From the NCBI RefSeq assembly GCF_003116095.1, contig NZ_LGRA01000021.1:791719-855718 (forward strand): DNA of 64,000 bases, read 5' to 3'. Within the stretch, counting starts at the first letter, position 1. Each line of letters opens with the position of its first letter. Shown piece by piece: positions 10,665-21,355 of the stretch. The translations under genes were made by a program, and so were the position numbers. The notes below the pieces were generated by a model. The model saw nothing but the letters and a program-made list of their open reading frames with translations. It did no database searches and was not told where the DNA came from. The DNA comes from Azospirillum sp. TSO35-2 (GTDB lineage: Bacteria > Pseudomonadota > Alphaproteobacteria > Azospirillales > Azospirillaceae).

Positions 10665-11861
10665 ATGGAACAGTCCTGGCGCTGGTTCGGCCCCGAAGAC
10701 GCCATCAAGCTGAACCACATCCGTCAAGCCGGCGCCTCCGGCATCGTCACCGCCCTGCACCACATCCCCTACGGCGTCGTCTGGTCGGTCGAGGAGATCG
10801 AGAAGCGCCGGGCGATGATCGAGGCGGACGCGACGCTCGGCCTGCGCTGGAACGTCACCGAAAGCCTGCCGATCCACGAAGCGATCAAGATCGGCGACGG
10901 CGACCTGACGGAGCTGTTCGACAACTACCGCCAGTCGATGCGCAACCTCGCCGCCTGCGGCGTGATGACGATCTGCTACAACTTCATGCCGGTGCTGGAC
11001 TGGACGCGCACCGACCTGGCGGCGGCGCTGCCCGGCGGCGGCACCTCGCTGCGCTTCAACGCGCACGAGCACGCCGCCTTCGACGTCTACATGCTGGAGC
11101 GTCCCGGCGCCGAGGACGACCATTCCCCCGAGGTGATGGCGAAGGCCAAGGCGTGGTTCGACCGCTCGTCGGAGAGCGACCGGGCCAAGCTGCTGTCGAA
11201 CATCATGGCCGGCCTGCCCGGCGCCTTCGACCGCTACGACATCCCCGGCCTGCGCCGGATGATCGCCCGCTACAACGCGATGACCGCCGACGGCCTGCGC
11301 GAGCGGCTGGTCCATTTCCTGCGCGAGGTGATCCCGACCGCCGAAGAGGTCGGCATCCGCATGGCGATCCACCCCGACGACCCACCCCGCCCGCTGTTCG
11401 GCCTGCCGCGCATCGTCAGCACCGAGGACGATCTCGCCTATCTGATCGACGCGGTGAAGTCGCCGTCGAACGGCCTGACCTTCTGCACCGGCTCGCTCGG
11501 CGCCGGCCAGAGCAACGACGTGCCGGCGATGGCCAAGCGCTTCACCTCCGACATCCACTTCGTCCATCTGCGCAACGTCGCCAAGGAGCCCGACGGCTCG
11601 TTCGAGGAGGCCGACCATCTCGGCGGCGACGTCGACATGGTGTCGGTCGTCACCACCCTGCTGGAGGAGCAGAAGCGCCGCCAGGACGCCGGCAACGACA
11701 ACTGGCGCCTGCCCTTCCGCCCCGACCACGGCCACGAGCTGCTGGACGACGTCGGCAAGCCGACCCACCCCGGTTACCCGATGATCGGCCGCCTGCGCGG
11801 TCTGGCCGAAATCCGCGGCGTGATGACCGCGGTGGCCGACCTGAAGCGGCTGCCGGTGTGA
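10665..11861 (+). CDS. uxuA: Mannonate dehydratase
   Basis: Dehydrates D-mannonate to 2-keto-3-deoxy-D-gluconate, with a divalent metal. 398 aa, close to the enteric UxuA length. It begins MEQSWRWFGPEDAIKLNHIRQ and contains GASGIVTALHHIPYGVVW, NFMPVLDWTRTDL, MAIHPDDPPRPLFGLPRIVS and the C-terminal FRPDHGHELLDD; these His/Asp/Cys-rich stretches supply the metal ligands. AAGGAG lies ten bases before ATG. Last gene of the operon. The product needs a KDG kinase (not in the window) and then KDPG aldolase, which is present at 26.4 kb. Confidence 0.97.
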   Translation: MEQSWRWFGPEDAIKLNHIRQAGASGIVTALHHIPYGVVWSVEEIEKRRAMIEADATLGLRWNVTESLPIHEAIKIGDGDLTELFDNYRQSMRNLAACGVMTICYNFMPVLDWTRTDLAAALPGGGTSLRFNAHEHAAFDVYMLERPGAEDDHSPEVMAKAKAWFDRSSESDRAKLLSNIMAGLPGAFDRYDIPGLRRMIARYNAMTADGLRERLVHFLREVIPTAEEVGIRMAIHPDDPPRPLFGLPRIVSTEDDLAYLIDAVKSPSNGLTFCTGSLGAGQSNDVPAMAKRFTSDIHFVHLRNVAKEPDGSFEEADHLGGDVDMVSVVTTLLEEQKRRQDAGNDNWRLPFRPDHGHELLDDVGKPTHPGYPMIGRLRGLAEIRGVMTAVADLKRLPV

Positions 11862-11932
11862 GGGTGACGGCGCGCCGGGGTCAGTTCCCAAGGCAATCGC
11901 TTGAAGGTCTGCAATTCCTTTTTAGGAAGCTC

Positions 11933-12015
11933 GTCATCCCCGCGAAGGCGGGGATCCACGGTTCGTAGAGTGGTTCCTGTGGGAAAATCTGGATCCCCGC
12001 CTTCGCGGGGATGAC
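11933..12015. repeat. 26-bp inverted repeat element between convergent genes
   Basis: Arms 11933-11958 and 11990-12015 are perfect inverted copies (GTCATCCCCGCGAAGGCG core), separated by 31 bp. Each arm also folds on itself (CCCCGCgaagGCGGGG). This is a REP-like palindrome of a type common in proteobacterial genomes. Lying between the ends of uxuA (+) and the next minus-strand gene, it may act as a two-way terminator. Confidence 0.85.
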
Positions 12016-12066
12016 AGGAATAATCCTACTCATAGGAACTTCCGTCCCTCATCCGATGGCCCTGGA

Positions 12067-13584
<1,518 letters not shown>

Positions 13585-13826
13585 GCAACCCCTCCCGTCC
13601 CGGCCTCCCGAGCGCCGGGGATAGCTGTAACGGAATTTCAGGCCGGCGTGCAGCCCCTGCCGGTCGGCACGGGCACCATGATCGCAACGCGGCGGCGGCA
13701 CGGCCTTTTCCATTGCGGCGGCAGGGTCTTGCGCCGGCCGGACGGGACGGTCCATTCTCGGCGCCGAAACATTGCCGAGTCCGCCGACATGCCCGCCGTC
13801 CTGCCCGCCGCCACGATTGTGTCGCG

Positions 13827-15683
13827 ATGAGCGTTCCGTCCGTCCTTCTTCTGGTCGCGGTCGTCGCGACCCTATGGACGGCTTGGCGCAGCTGGGCGTT
13901 GCCGCCCTTCCCCGGCCGCGTCAACTTCATGCTGATGCAGCTGTCGGCCGCGTGGTGGACGACCGCCGCCGCGCTGGAAACCCTGGTGGCCGCCCCGGCG
14001 GACAAGCTGTTCTGGGCGGAAATGGCGTGGATCGGCATCGTCGGCGCACCCAGCTTCTGGACGCTGTTCATCTGGTCCTACATCAAGGGCGAGCTGCCGG
14101 GGCGCTGGCGGCTGGTGCCGACGGTGGTCGGGCTGGCGACCTGGGCGGCGGCGATGACCAACGAGGCCCACCACCTGATGTACGTCGCGGTCCAGCCGGT
14201 CGACGACCAGCCGGGCGCGGCGCTGCTCTACCGGCACGGGTTGTGGTTCTTCGCCATCACCATCTACCTCTACGCCTTCATGTTGCTGAGCATCATCGTC
14301 ACCGCCAGCGGCATCCACCGCGCGGCGCCGGCCTACCGCGCCCATTACCTGGGCTTCCTGGTGGCGATGGCGGTGCCGTGGGTGGCGAATGTCGGCTATG
14401 TCACCGGCAACGCCACGCTGTTCGACTTCGACCCGACGCCCTTCAGCTTCCTGGTGATGGGCGCCGTCTTCTATTGGCTGATCACCCGCCGCCGGTTGTT
14501 CGACCTGCTGCCGGTGGCCCGCGACGCCCTGCTGGACGCGGTGCCCGACCCGGTGCTGGTGCTGGACGCCGACGGCACGGTGGTGGAGGCCAACCCGGCC
14601 GCCCGCGCGCTGGTGATCGGCCGGGCGCCCATCGGCCGCCGGCTGGCCGAGCTTCCCGGCCTGGACGCGCTGGCATGGGCGCATGGGTCCAGCGACGCCG
14701 GCCCCTACCCCGCCGCGCCGCAGCCGATCACGCTGGAGACCGGCGGCGGCCTGCGCAGCTTCGAGGCGACGCGGGTCCCGCTCGGCGCCTCGGCCCGCAT
14801 GGTCGGCTGCCTGCTGCTGCTGCGCGACGTCACCCACCGCCGCCGGGCCGAGGCGCGGCTGGAGGACACCGTCCGCCGGCTCGACACCGCGCGGCGCGAG
14901 GCGGAGGAGCGGCTGGCCGCCGAGCAGGAGGCCAAGCGGGCGCTGAACGGCTTCCTGTCGATGGCAGCGCACGAGTTCAAGACGCCGCTCGCCATCATCG
15001 ACGGCGCGGCGCAGCTCCTGCTGCTCGACGCCGAGGTCAAGGCGCCGAACATGCTGCCGCGGCTGGAGAAGATCCGCCGCGCGGTCCGCCGGCAGGTCAA
15101 CATCCTGGAGACCTGTCTGGCCGACGACCGCCTGAACGACCCGGCCTTCGCGCTGCGCCGCGACAGCGTCGACCTGCCGGCCCTGCTGCGCACCGCCGCC
15201 GCGGCCCAGAGCGACGCCGCCGCCGGCCGCCGGGTGGAGCTGGACCTCGCCGACTGCCCGGAGCGCGTTGCCGGCGACGGCCCGCTGCTGGAGCTGTGCG
15301 TCCACAATTTGCTGAACAACGCGCTGAAATACTCCAGCCCCGGCACCCCGGTGCGGTTGCGCGCCTGGACGGAGTGCGGGGCGGGCCAAGGGACGGAGCA
15401 GTTCGCCCTGTCGGTCGGCGACCATGGCATCGGCATCCCGGCCGACCAGCTGGACCGGGTGTTCGACCGTTTCTTCCGCGCCAGCAACACCGGGACCGCG
15501 GCGGGCAGCGGCGTCGGGTTGAACATGGTCCGCCGCATCGCCGCGCTGCATGGCGGCAGCGTCACCGCCGACAGCCGGCTGGGCGAGGGCAGCGTCTTCA
15601 CCCTGCGGCTGCCGCTCTGCGACGGCGCCATGGCGGAGCTGCCCGTCGACGAGAGTGTGATCGCTTCAAGCGGAATCGCTTGA
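13827..15683 (+). CDS. Seven-TM sensor histidine kinase with PAS domain
   Basis: 618 aa. Residues 1-220 contain seven hydrophobic helices of the His_kinase_N/7TM type (LLVAVVATLWTAWRSWALP ... FWTLFIWSYIKGELPGRWR). A PAS domain follows (~235-345), then a coiled coil, HisKA with the phospho-acceptor in MAAHEFKTPLAIIDG (about residue 382) and a HATPase with NNALKYSSPG and GSGVGLNMVRRIAALHGG. It lacks a receiver, and no response regulator adjoins it, so it is an orphan kinase. ATG at 13827 has only a weak ribosome site. Its stop codon lies inside the 3' arm of a 14-bp perfect hairpin. The neighbours (a PAS-type activator upstream, TRAP permease downstream) suggest control of transport, but that is inference. 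Confidence 0.9.
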   Translation: MSVPSVLLLVAVVATLWTAWRSWALPPFPGRVNFMLMQLSAAWWTTAAALETLVAAPADKLFWAEMAWIGIVGAPSFWTLFIWSYIKGELPGRWRLVPTVVGLATWAAAMTNEAHHLMYVAVQPVDDQPGAALLYRHGLWFFAITIYLYAFMLLSIIVTASGIHRAAPAYRAHYLGFLVAMAVPWVANVGYVTGNATLFDFDPTPFSFLVMGAVFYWLITRRRLFDLLPVARDALLDAVPDPVLVLDADGTVVEANPAARALVIGRAPIGRRLAELPGLDALAWAHGSSDAGPYPAAPQPITLETGGGLRSFEATRVPLGASARMVGCLLLLRDVTHRRRAEARLEDTVRRLDTARREAEERLAAEQEAKRALNGFLSMAAHEFKTPLAIIDGAAQLLLLDAEVKAPNMLPRLEKIRRAVRRQVNILETCLADDRLNDPAFALRRDSVDLPALLRTAAAAQSDAAAGRRVELDLADCPERVAGDGPLLELCVHNLLNNALKYSSPGTPVRLRAWTECGAGQGTEQFALSVGDHGIGIPADQLDRVFDRFFRASNTGTAAGSGVGLNMVRRIAALHGGSVTADSRLGEGSVFTLRLPLCDGAMAELPVDESVIASSGIA

Positions 15684-15690
15684 AGCGATC
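15659..15690 (+). terminator. 14-bp perfect hairpin overlapping the kinase stop codon
   Basis: GATCGCTTCAAGCG (15659-15672), loop GAAT, CGCTTGAAGCGATC (15677-15690). The kinase TGA is at 15681-15683. No U-run follows, so it is a hairpin terminator without tail, an mRNA 3' stabiliser or a REP-like element. Confidence 0.6.
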
Positions 15691-15708
15691 ATACGGAAAA
15701 CCAAAAGC

Positions 15709-15752
15709 TTGGATTCGATCCGGCGCTCATTGAAGCGCCTGATCGAATCCAA
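15709..15752. terminator. Second long hairpin before the dctQM pair
   Basis: Arms 15709-15727 and 15734-15752 pair over 18 of 19 positions (TTGGATTCGATC with GATCGAATCCAA, plus GGCGCT with AGCGCC), with a 6-base loop. It is separate from the preceding hairpin by 18 bp. Together they probably insulate dctQM from the kinase gene, or form an operator for it. Confidence 0.6.
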
Positions 15753-15831
15753 TCCGTTTGGCAGAACGTTTCTTGCATTGATTGGCCCGTGAAGGGAATA
15801 ATCCCGCTCCCTTCACCTGGACCTTGGCAAG

Positions 15832-16353
15832 ATGAGCGAACACGACCCCACCGTCGTCCGGCCGATGCCGAAACCCCGCGTCCCCCTGGGCATCGAAGAG
15901 GTGCTGGTCGCCATCACCATGGGAGTGGTGGCGCTGATCACCTTCGCCAACGTCGTGGTGCGCTACCTGACCGACATCTCCTTCGCCTTCACGGAAGAGT
16001 ATTCGATTGCGCTGATGGTCATCATGACCTTCCTCGGCGCGTCTGCCGCGGTGGTGAAGGACCGCCACATGCGGATCACCTTTCTGACCAGCAAGCTGTC
16101 GCTGCCCAACCGCCGCCGGGCGGAGGTCTTCGCCATGGCCTGCACCGCGGCCATGTACGCGCTGCTGGTGGCCTATGGGACCTGGGCGACCTGGGACGAC
16201 TACCGGTTCGAGGTGACGTCGCCGGCACTGGGGCTGCCGCAATGGATCTACACGATCTGGCTGCCCGTGCTGTCGGTCGTCGTCACCCTGCGCGCCCTCG
16301 GCCGCATGGTCCGGATCGCCCGGCAGAACGAGAAGCTGGAGGGCGAGGCATGA
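15832..16353 (+). CDS. dctQ: TRAP transporter small membrane subunit (second system)
   Basis: 173 aa with four transmembrane helices. Contains the family motif FTEEYSIALMVIMTFLGASAAVVKDRHMRITFL. Its stop overlaps the following dctM start (ATGA). There is no strong ribosome site: the CTTGGCAAG before ATG is poor. No DctP binding protein is encoded on either side, unlike the first TRAP operon. Confidence 0.92.
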   Translation: MSEHDPTVVRPMPKPRVPLGIEEVLVAITMGVVALITFANVVVRYLTDISFAFTEEYSIALMVIMTFLGASAAVVKDRHMRITFLTSKLSLPNRRRAEVFAMACTAAMYALLVAYGTWATWDDYRFEVTSPALGLPQWIYTIWLPVLSVVVTLRALGRMVRIARQNEKLEGEA

Positions 16354-17633
16354 TCACCACCCTGCTGTTCGGCTCCTTCCTGTTCATGCTGCTGCTGGGC
16401 GTGCCGATCGCGGTCGCGCTGGGGCTGGCCGGCACCGCCTCCATCGCCTTCGCCCATCTCGGCGTCATCTCGGTGCCGACCAGCGTCTATACAGGCATCG
16501 CGAAATACCCGCTGCTGACGATCCCGATGTTCGTGCTGGCCGGCACCATCTTCGACCGGTCGGGCGTGGCGCAGAAGCTGGTGCGCTTCGCCACCGCCGT
16601 CATCGGCCAGGGCAAGGGGGCGCTGGCGGTGATCGCGGTGGTCGTCGCGATGATGATGGGCGGCATCGCCGGCTCGGGCCCGGCCATCGCCGCGGCGGTT
16701 TGCGGCGTCATGGCACCCAGCATGATCCGCGCCGGCTATCCACGACCCTACATCGCCGGCGTCATCGCCGCCGCCGCCGCCACCGACATCCTGATCCCCC
16801 CGTCGGTCGCGCTGATCATCTACAGCGTCCTGGTTCCGGCGGCGCCGGTCACCGCCATGTTCGCCGCCGGCATCATTCCAGGGACGCTGGCCGGGCTGGC
16901 CCTGATCGTTCCGACCCTGTGGTTGGCCCGCCGCTACAACCTCGGTGGGAACATGGCGCACGAACCGCGGCCGCCCTTCTGGAGCAGCTTGTGGGACGCC
17001 TCGCTCGGCATGTTCGCCAAGGTGCTGATCCTGGGCGGCCTGCGGCTCGGCATTTTCACCCCGACCGAGGCGGCGGTGATCGCCGTGGCCTACGGCCTGC
17101 TGCTGGGCATGGTGGTCTACCGCACGATCAAGGTCCGCGACCTCTATTCCATGATGGTCGAGGCCGCGGAGATTTCGGCCATCATCCTCACGGTCATCGC
17201 ACTGGCCAGCGTTTTCGGCTGGGCGATGAGCACCCTGTCGATCATCGACCCGATCGCCAACGCCATCGTCAATCTCGGGATCGGCGAATACGGGGTCCTG
17301 TTCCTGCTGATGATCATGCTGATCGTCATCGGGACATTCCTGGACGGCGTTTCGACCTTCATCATCCTGCTGCCGCTGCTGATTCCGATCGCCATGACCT
17401 ATCATTGGGATCTGGTCTGGTTCGGCGTCCTGCTGACGCTGAAGATCGCGATCGGCCAGTTCACCCCGCCGATGGCGGTCAACCTCATGGTCACCTGCCG
17501 CATCGCCGGCTGCACGATCGAAAGCACCGTGCCCTGGGTGCTGTGGCTGATCCTGACCATGTTCATGACACTCGCCGCCGTCGTGGTCTGGCCGGATCTG
17601 GCGCTGTGGCTGCCGCGGCGCATGGGGTTCTAG
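16350..17633 (+). CDS. dctM: TRAP transporter large membrane subunit (second system)
   Basis: 427 aa with about 12 helices. Family stretches: TIPMFVLAGTIFDRSGVAQK, GGIAGSGPAIAAAVCGVMAP, TDILIPPSVALIIYSVLVP, FTPTEAAVIAVAYG and IGQFTPPMAVNLMVTC. Translationally coupled to dctQ. Its TAG stop shares three bases with the stop of the convergent small gene. The partner binding protein must be elsewhere in the genome, so the substrate cannot be guessed beyond a carboxylate-type solute. Confidence 0.95.
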   Translation: MITTLLFGSFLFMLLLGVPIAVALGLAGTASIAFAHLGVISVPTSVYTGIAKYPLLTIPMFVLAGTIFDRSGVAQKLVRFATAVIGQGKGALAVIAVVVAMMMGGIAGSGPAIAAAVCGVMAPSMIRAGYPRPYIAGVIAAAAATDILIPPSVALIIYSVLVPAAPVTAMFAAGIIPGTLAGLALIVPTLWLARRYNLGGNMAHEPRPPFWSSLWDASLGMFAKVLILGGLRLGIFTPTEAAVIAVAYGLLLGMVVYRTIKVRDLYSMMVEAAEISAIILTVIALASVFGWAMSTLSIIDPIANAIVNLGIGEYGVLFLLMIMLIVIGTFLDGVSTFIILLPLLIPIAMTYHWDLVWFGVLLTLKIAIGQFTPPMAVNLMVTCRIAGCTIESTVPWVLWLILTMFMTLAAVVVWPDLALWLPRRMGF

Positions 17634-17892
17634 AGGACGTCGGCGATGTCGCGGCTGGTCAAATGCAGGCTGGCCGCGACGTCATACCCGCGACGGGCGA
17701 TCTTGCCGGCCGCTGCGGCCTCCAACGCTCCGCGGTGGTCGGCGGCGTAGGCGAGGCAGTCCTCCGGCGCCGGTTCGCGCCGGCCGAGCAGCGCGCGGAA
17801 GGCCAGCCGGTGGACGGCGCACCAGCCGCCATGCCCCGCCGGGCGGAAGACCAGCGCGTCGATCTCCGCCCGCCACAGCAGCCCATCCGCCG

Positions 17893-17896
<4 letters not shown>
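17630..17896 (-). CDS. Small conserved-looking protein coupled to norR (DUF1488-like)
   Basis: 88 aa, soluble, no signal peptide. The pattern VFRPAGHGGWCAVHRLAFRALLG, then CLAYAADHRGALEAAAAGKI and a closing HLTSRDIADVL, resembles the small DUF1488 family by eye, in which a central His-Arg helix and a final T/S-x-D are typical; this is a tentative match. The start codon at 17896 overlaps the norR stop (ATGA), a strong sign of translation with norR. There is one Cys and several His. A role in the NO response is possible from context only. Confidence 0.7.
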
Positions 17897-19512
<1,616 letters not shown>

Positions 19513-19518
<6 letters not shown>

Positions 19519-19549
19519 CCGACATCATACGTCACGCGGTCAAACCGAC
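19513..19549 (+). promoter_or_regulatory. Candidate NorR enhancer sites
   Basis: Two GT-N7-AC elements, the core described for NorR binding, are present: GTCCATCCGAC (19513-19523, overlapping the norR start codon) and GTCAAACCGAC (19539-19549). They lie about 70-105 bp upstream of the predicted hmp transcription start, the usual distance for sigma-54 enhancers. A third site, typical of E. coli norVW, was not found. Confidence 0.55.
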
Positions 19550-19557
19550 AACAGACG

Positions 19558-19576
19558 ATTTCTGCAGCGCAGAAAT
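19558..19576. promoter_or_regulatory. Palindrome in the norR-hmp intergenic region
   Basis: ATTTCTGC-AGC-GCAGAAAT: perfect 8-bp arms with a 3-base spacer, 16 bp upstream of the -24 box. It could be a site for a second regulator or an architectural protein. Confidence 0.45.
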
Positions 19577-19592
19577 GCGGGCTGCGGCGCTT

Positions 19593-19607
19593 TGGCACAG
19601 GGATTGC
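19593..19607 (+). promoter_or_regulatory. Sigma-54 promoter of hmp
   Basis: TGGCACAGGGATTGC has GG and GC exactly 10 bases apart and matches the -24/-12 consensus (TGGCAC-N5-TTGC). The expected start of transcription is near 19619, 34 bp before the hmp ATG. Confidence 0.9.
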
Positions 19608-19652
19608 CATGGGGTTGCGACATCGTGACGCGCAAAAGGATTGCCCCGCTCC

Positions 19653-20828
19653 ATGCTGACTCCTGCCCAGATCGCCGTCATCAAGGCGACCGCTCCCGTC
19701 GTCGCCGCCAACGCCAACCGGATCACCGGCACCTTCTACCCGCTGATGTTCGAGCGCTACCCGGAAGTCCGGGCGGTCTTCAACCAGAGCCACCAGCGCA
19801 GCAGCGCCCAGCCCGAGGCGCTGGCCAACGCCATCATCGCCTACGCCTCCAACATCGACCGGCTGGAGGTGCTGGGCCCGGCGGTGGACGGCATCGTGCA
19901 GAAGCACGTCTCGCTCAACATCACGCCCGACCAGTACAAGATCGTCGGCACCTGCCTGATGGAGGCCATCGGCACCGTGCTGGGCGCCGCGGTGACGGCG
20001 GAGGTCGCCGACGCCTGGGGCGCGGCCTACTGGCAGCTCGCCGAGCTGCTGATCGCGGCGGAAGAGAAGGAATACGCCCGCAAGGCGGCCCTGACCGGCG
20101 GCTGGCGCGGCGCCCGCCGTTTCCGCATCGTCGAGAAGACGCCGGAAAGCGCGGTCATCACCTCCTTCCGGCTGGCGCCGGTCGATGGCGGACGGGTGAT
20201 GGACTTCCAGCCCGGCCAGTATCTCGGGCTGTGCCTGTCGATCGACGGCCAGACGGTGCACCGCAACTACAGCCTGTCGGCCTCGCCCAACGGCCGCGAC
20301 TACCGCATTTCGGTGAAGCGGGAGCAGCAGGGGCTGGTGTCCGGCTTCCTGCACGACCGGGCCCGGGTCGGCGACGAAATCGACGCCTACCCGCCGGCCG
20401 GCGAGTTCGTGCTGCGCGAGGGCAACGGTCCGCTGCTGCTGATCACCGGCGGCGTCGGCCAGACCCCGGCCCTGCCGCTGGCCGAGCAGGCGCTGGCGTC
20501 CGGCCGCAAGGTGATCTACGTCCACGCCGCGATCAACGGGTCGGTCCACGCCTTCCGCGAGCAGGTCGACCGGCTGGCGGCGCAGCACGGCGCCCTGACG
20601 CCGGTCTATTGCTACGCCGAACCGCAGGACGGCGACCAGCCGCACCTGACCGGCCTGCTCGACCAGGAGCGTCTGGCGGCGCTGCTGCCGCAGGAGGACG
20701 GGGTGGCCGCCTATGTCGTCGGCCCGAAGCCCTTCATGGCCGCCGTCATCAAGGCGCTGACCGCGCTGGGCCTGCCCTCCTCGTCCATCGTGCACGAGTT
20801 CTTCGGGCCGCGGGAAGCCATCGCCTGA
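19653..20828 (+). CDS. hmp: Flavohemoglobin (nitric oxide dioxygenase)
   Basis: Converts NO plus O2 to nitrate using NAD(P)H, in the cytoplasm. 391 aa, slightly shorter than E. coli Hmp. The globin part (1-140) has the distal Tyr in ITGTFYPLMF, the Gln in FNQSHQ and the proximal His in IVQKHVSLNI; the FAD domain has HRNYSLSAS; the NAD domain has ITGGVGQTPALPLAEQAL; and the C-terminal FFGP is conserved. The start at 19653 (MLTPAQIAVIKAT) matches the family N-terminus; AAAAGGA is 12 bases upstream, a little far. It lies under a sigma-54 promoter facing norR, so it is NO-induced. Confidence 0.97.
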   Translation: MLTPAQIAVIKATAPVVAANANRITGTFYPLMFERYPEVRAVFNQSHQRSSAQPEALANAIIAYASNIDRLEVLGPAVDGIVQKHVSLNITPDQYKIVGTCLMEAIGTVLGAAVTAEVADAWGAAYWQLAELLIAAEEKEYARKAALTGGWRGARRFRIVEKTPESAVITSFRLAPVDGGRVMDFQPGQYLGLCLSIDGQTVHRNYSLSASPNGRDYRISVKREQQGLVSGFLHDRARVGDEIDAYPPAGEFVLREGNGPLLLITGGVGQTPALPLAEQALASGRKVIYVHAAINGSVHAFREQVDRLAAQHGALTPVYCYAEPQDGDQPHLTGLLDQERLAALLPQEDGVAAYVVGPKPFMAAVIKALTALGLPSSSIVHEFFGPREAIA

Positions 20829-20864
20829 TCGGGCTCGCCCCGACAAGGTGCCTGCAACATTTTG

Positions 20865-20892
20865 GGGCCGGATCTCCTCTGGAGTCCGGCCC
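20865..20892 (+). terminator. Hairpin terminator after hmp
   Basis: GGGCCGGA (20865-20872) pairs with TCCGGCCC (20885-20892), continued inside by CTCC/GGAG with one bulge; TTCCTGTT follows. It is 37 bp after the hmp stop. Confidence 0.7.
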
Positions 20893-21355
20893 TTCCTGTT
20901 CCCTGGGACACCCGCGCCGATTGCCGATCCACAACCTGGGGGACATCAATTCTCGCCAATCTCGGAGCAACCTGTCTTCGTTTCGGAAACGGCACGACCC
21001 TATGGCGAAAACTGCCCGTACAAAATCCCGCTTCCGGTGATTTTGTCTGACAACCTTGGCCCTCGGCCGCCTGGGGATCCGAAAGTCTGGTAGCGGCCGA
21101 GGTTCAGATCGTGGATTCTCCTTATTTCTTTCTTAGGCAATTCCGCGCTTTCCTATCAGCCAGACGGCGCAAATTTTTCCGAACCTTCGCCTTTCGCGCA
21201 AACCCGGCCACCGGAGCGTTGCGGAAACGGCATGGGCAAGGGAACGGCCGCGCCGGGCACGACGGTGCGAATTTGTCAGTTCATATGATGATTTGCGCGG
21301 CGAGAGTCGGAAAAGGCCGGTCGCGGAACCTGCAGGGCGCATTGGGGAGGACGGG
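20893..21355. other. Gene-free, AT-richer region before the chemoreceptor
   Basis: About 460 bp without a convincing gene; short open frames here have no ribosome sites or family resemblance. It is noticeably less GC-rich than its surroundings. It contains one long hairpin (21061-21070 with 21093-21102) and the promoter region of the chemoreceptor. No tRNA fold was seen. A small RNA is possible but unsupported. Confidence 0.5.
21061..21102. terminator. Hairpin in the hmp-chemoreceptor gap
   Basis: CCTCGGCCGC (21061-21070) and GCGGCCGAGG (21093-21102) are perfect inverted copies with a 22-base loop. No gene ends nearby on either strand, so it may end or form part of an untranslated transcript. 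Confidence 0.45.

Noticed and set aside
15775..15831. A sigma-54 promoter upstream of the second dctQ (TTTGGCAG ... TTGCAT near 15757-15778)
   Set aside because: GG and GC elements are 13 bases apart instead of 10, which sigma-54 does not tolerate.
21061..21110. tRNA-like fold (a GGTTCAGATC stretch near a stem)
   Set aside because: No cloverleaf: no anticodon arm, no D-arm and no CCA-side acceptor pairing on either strand.
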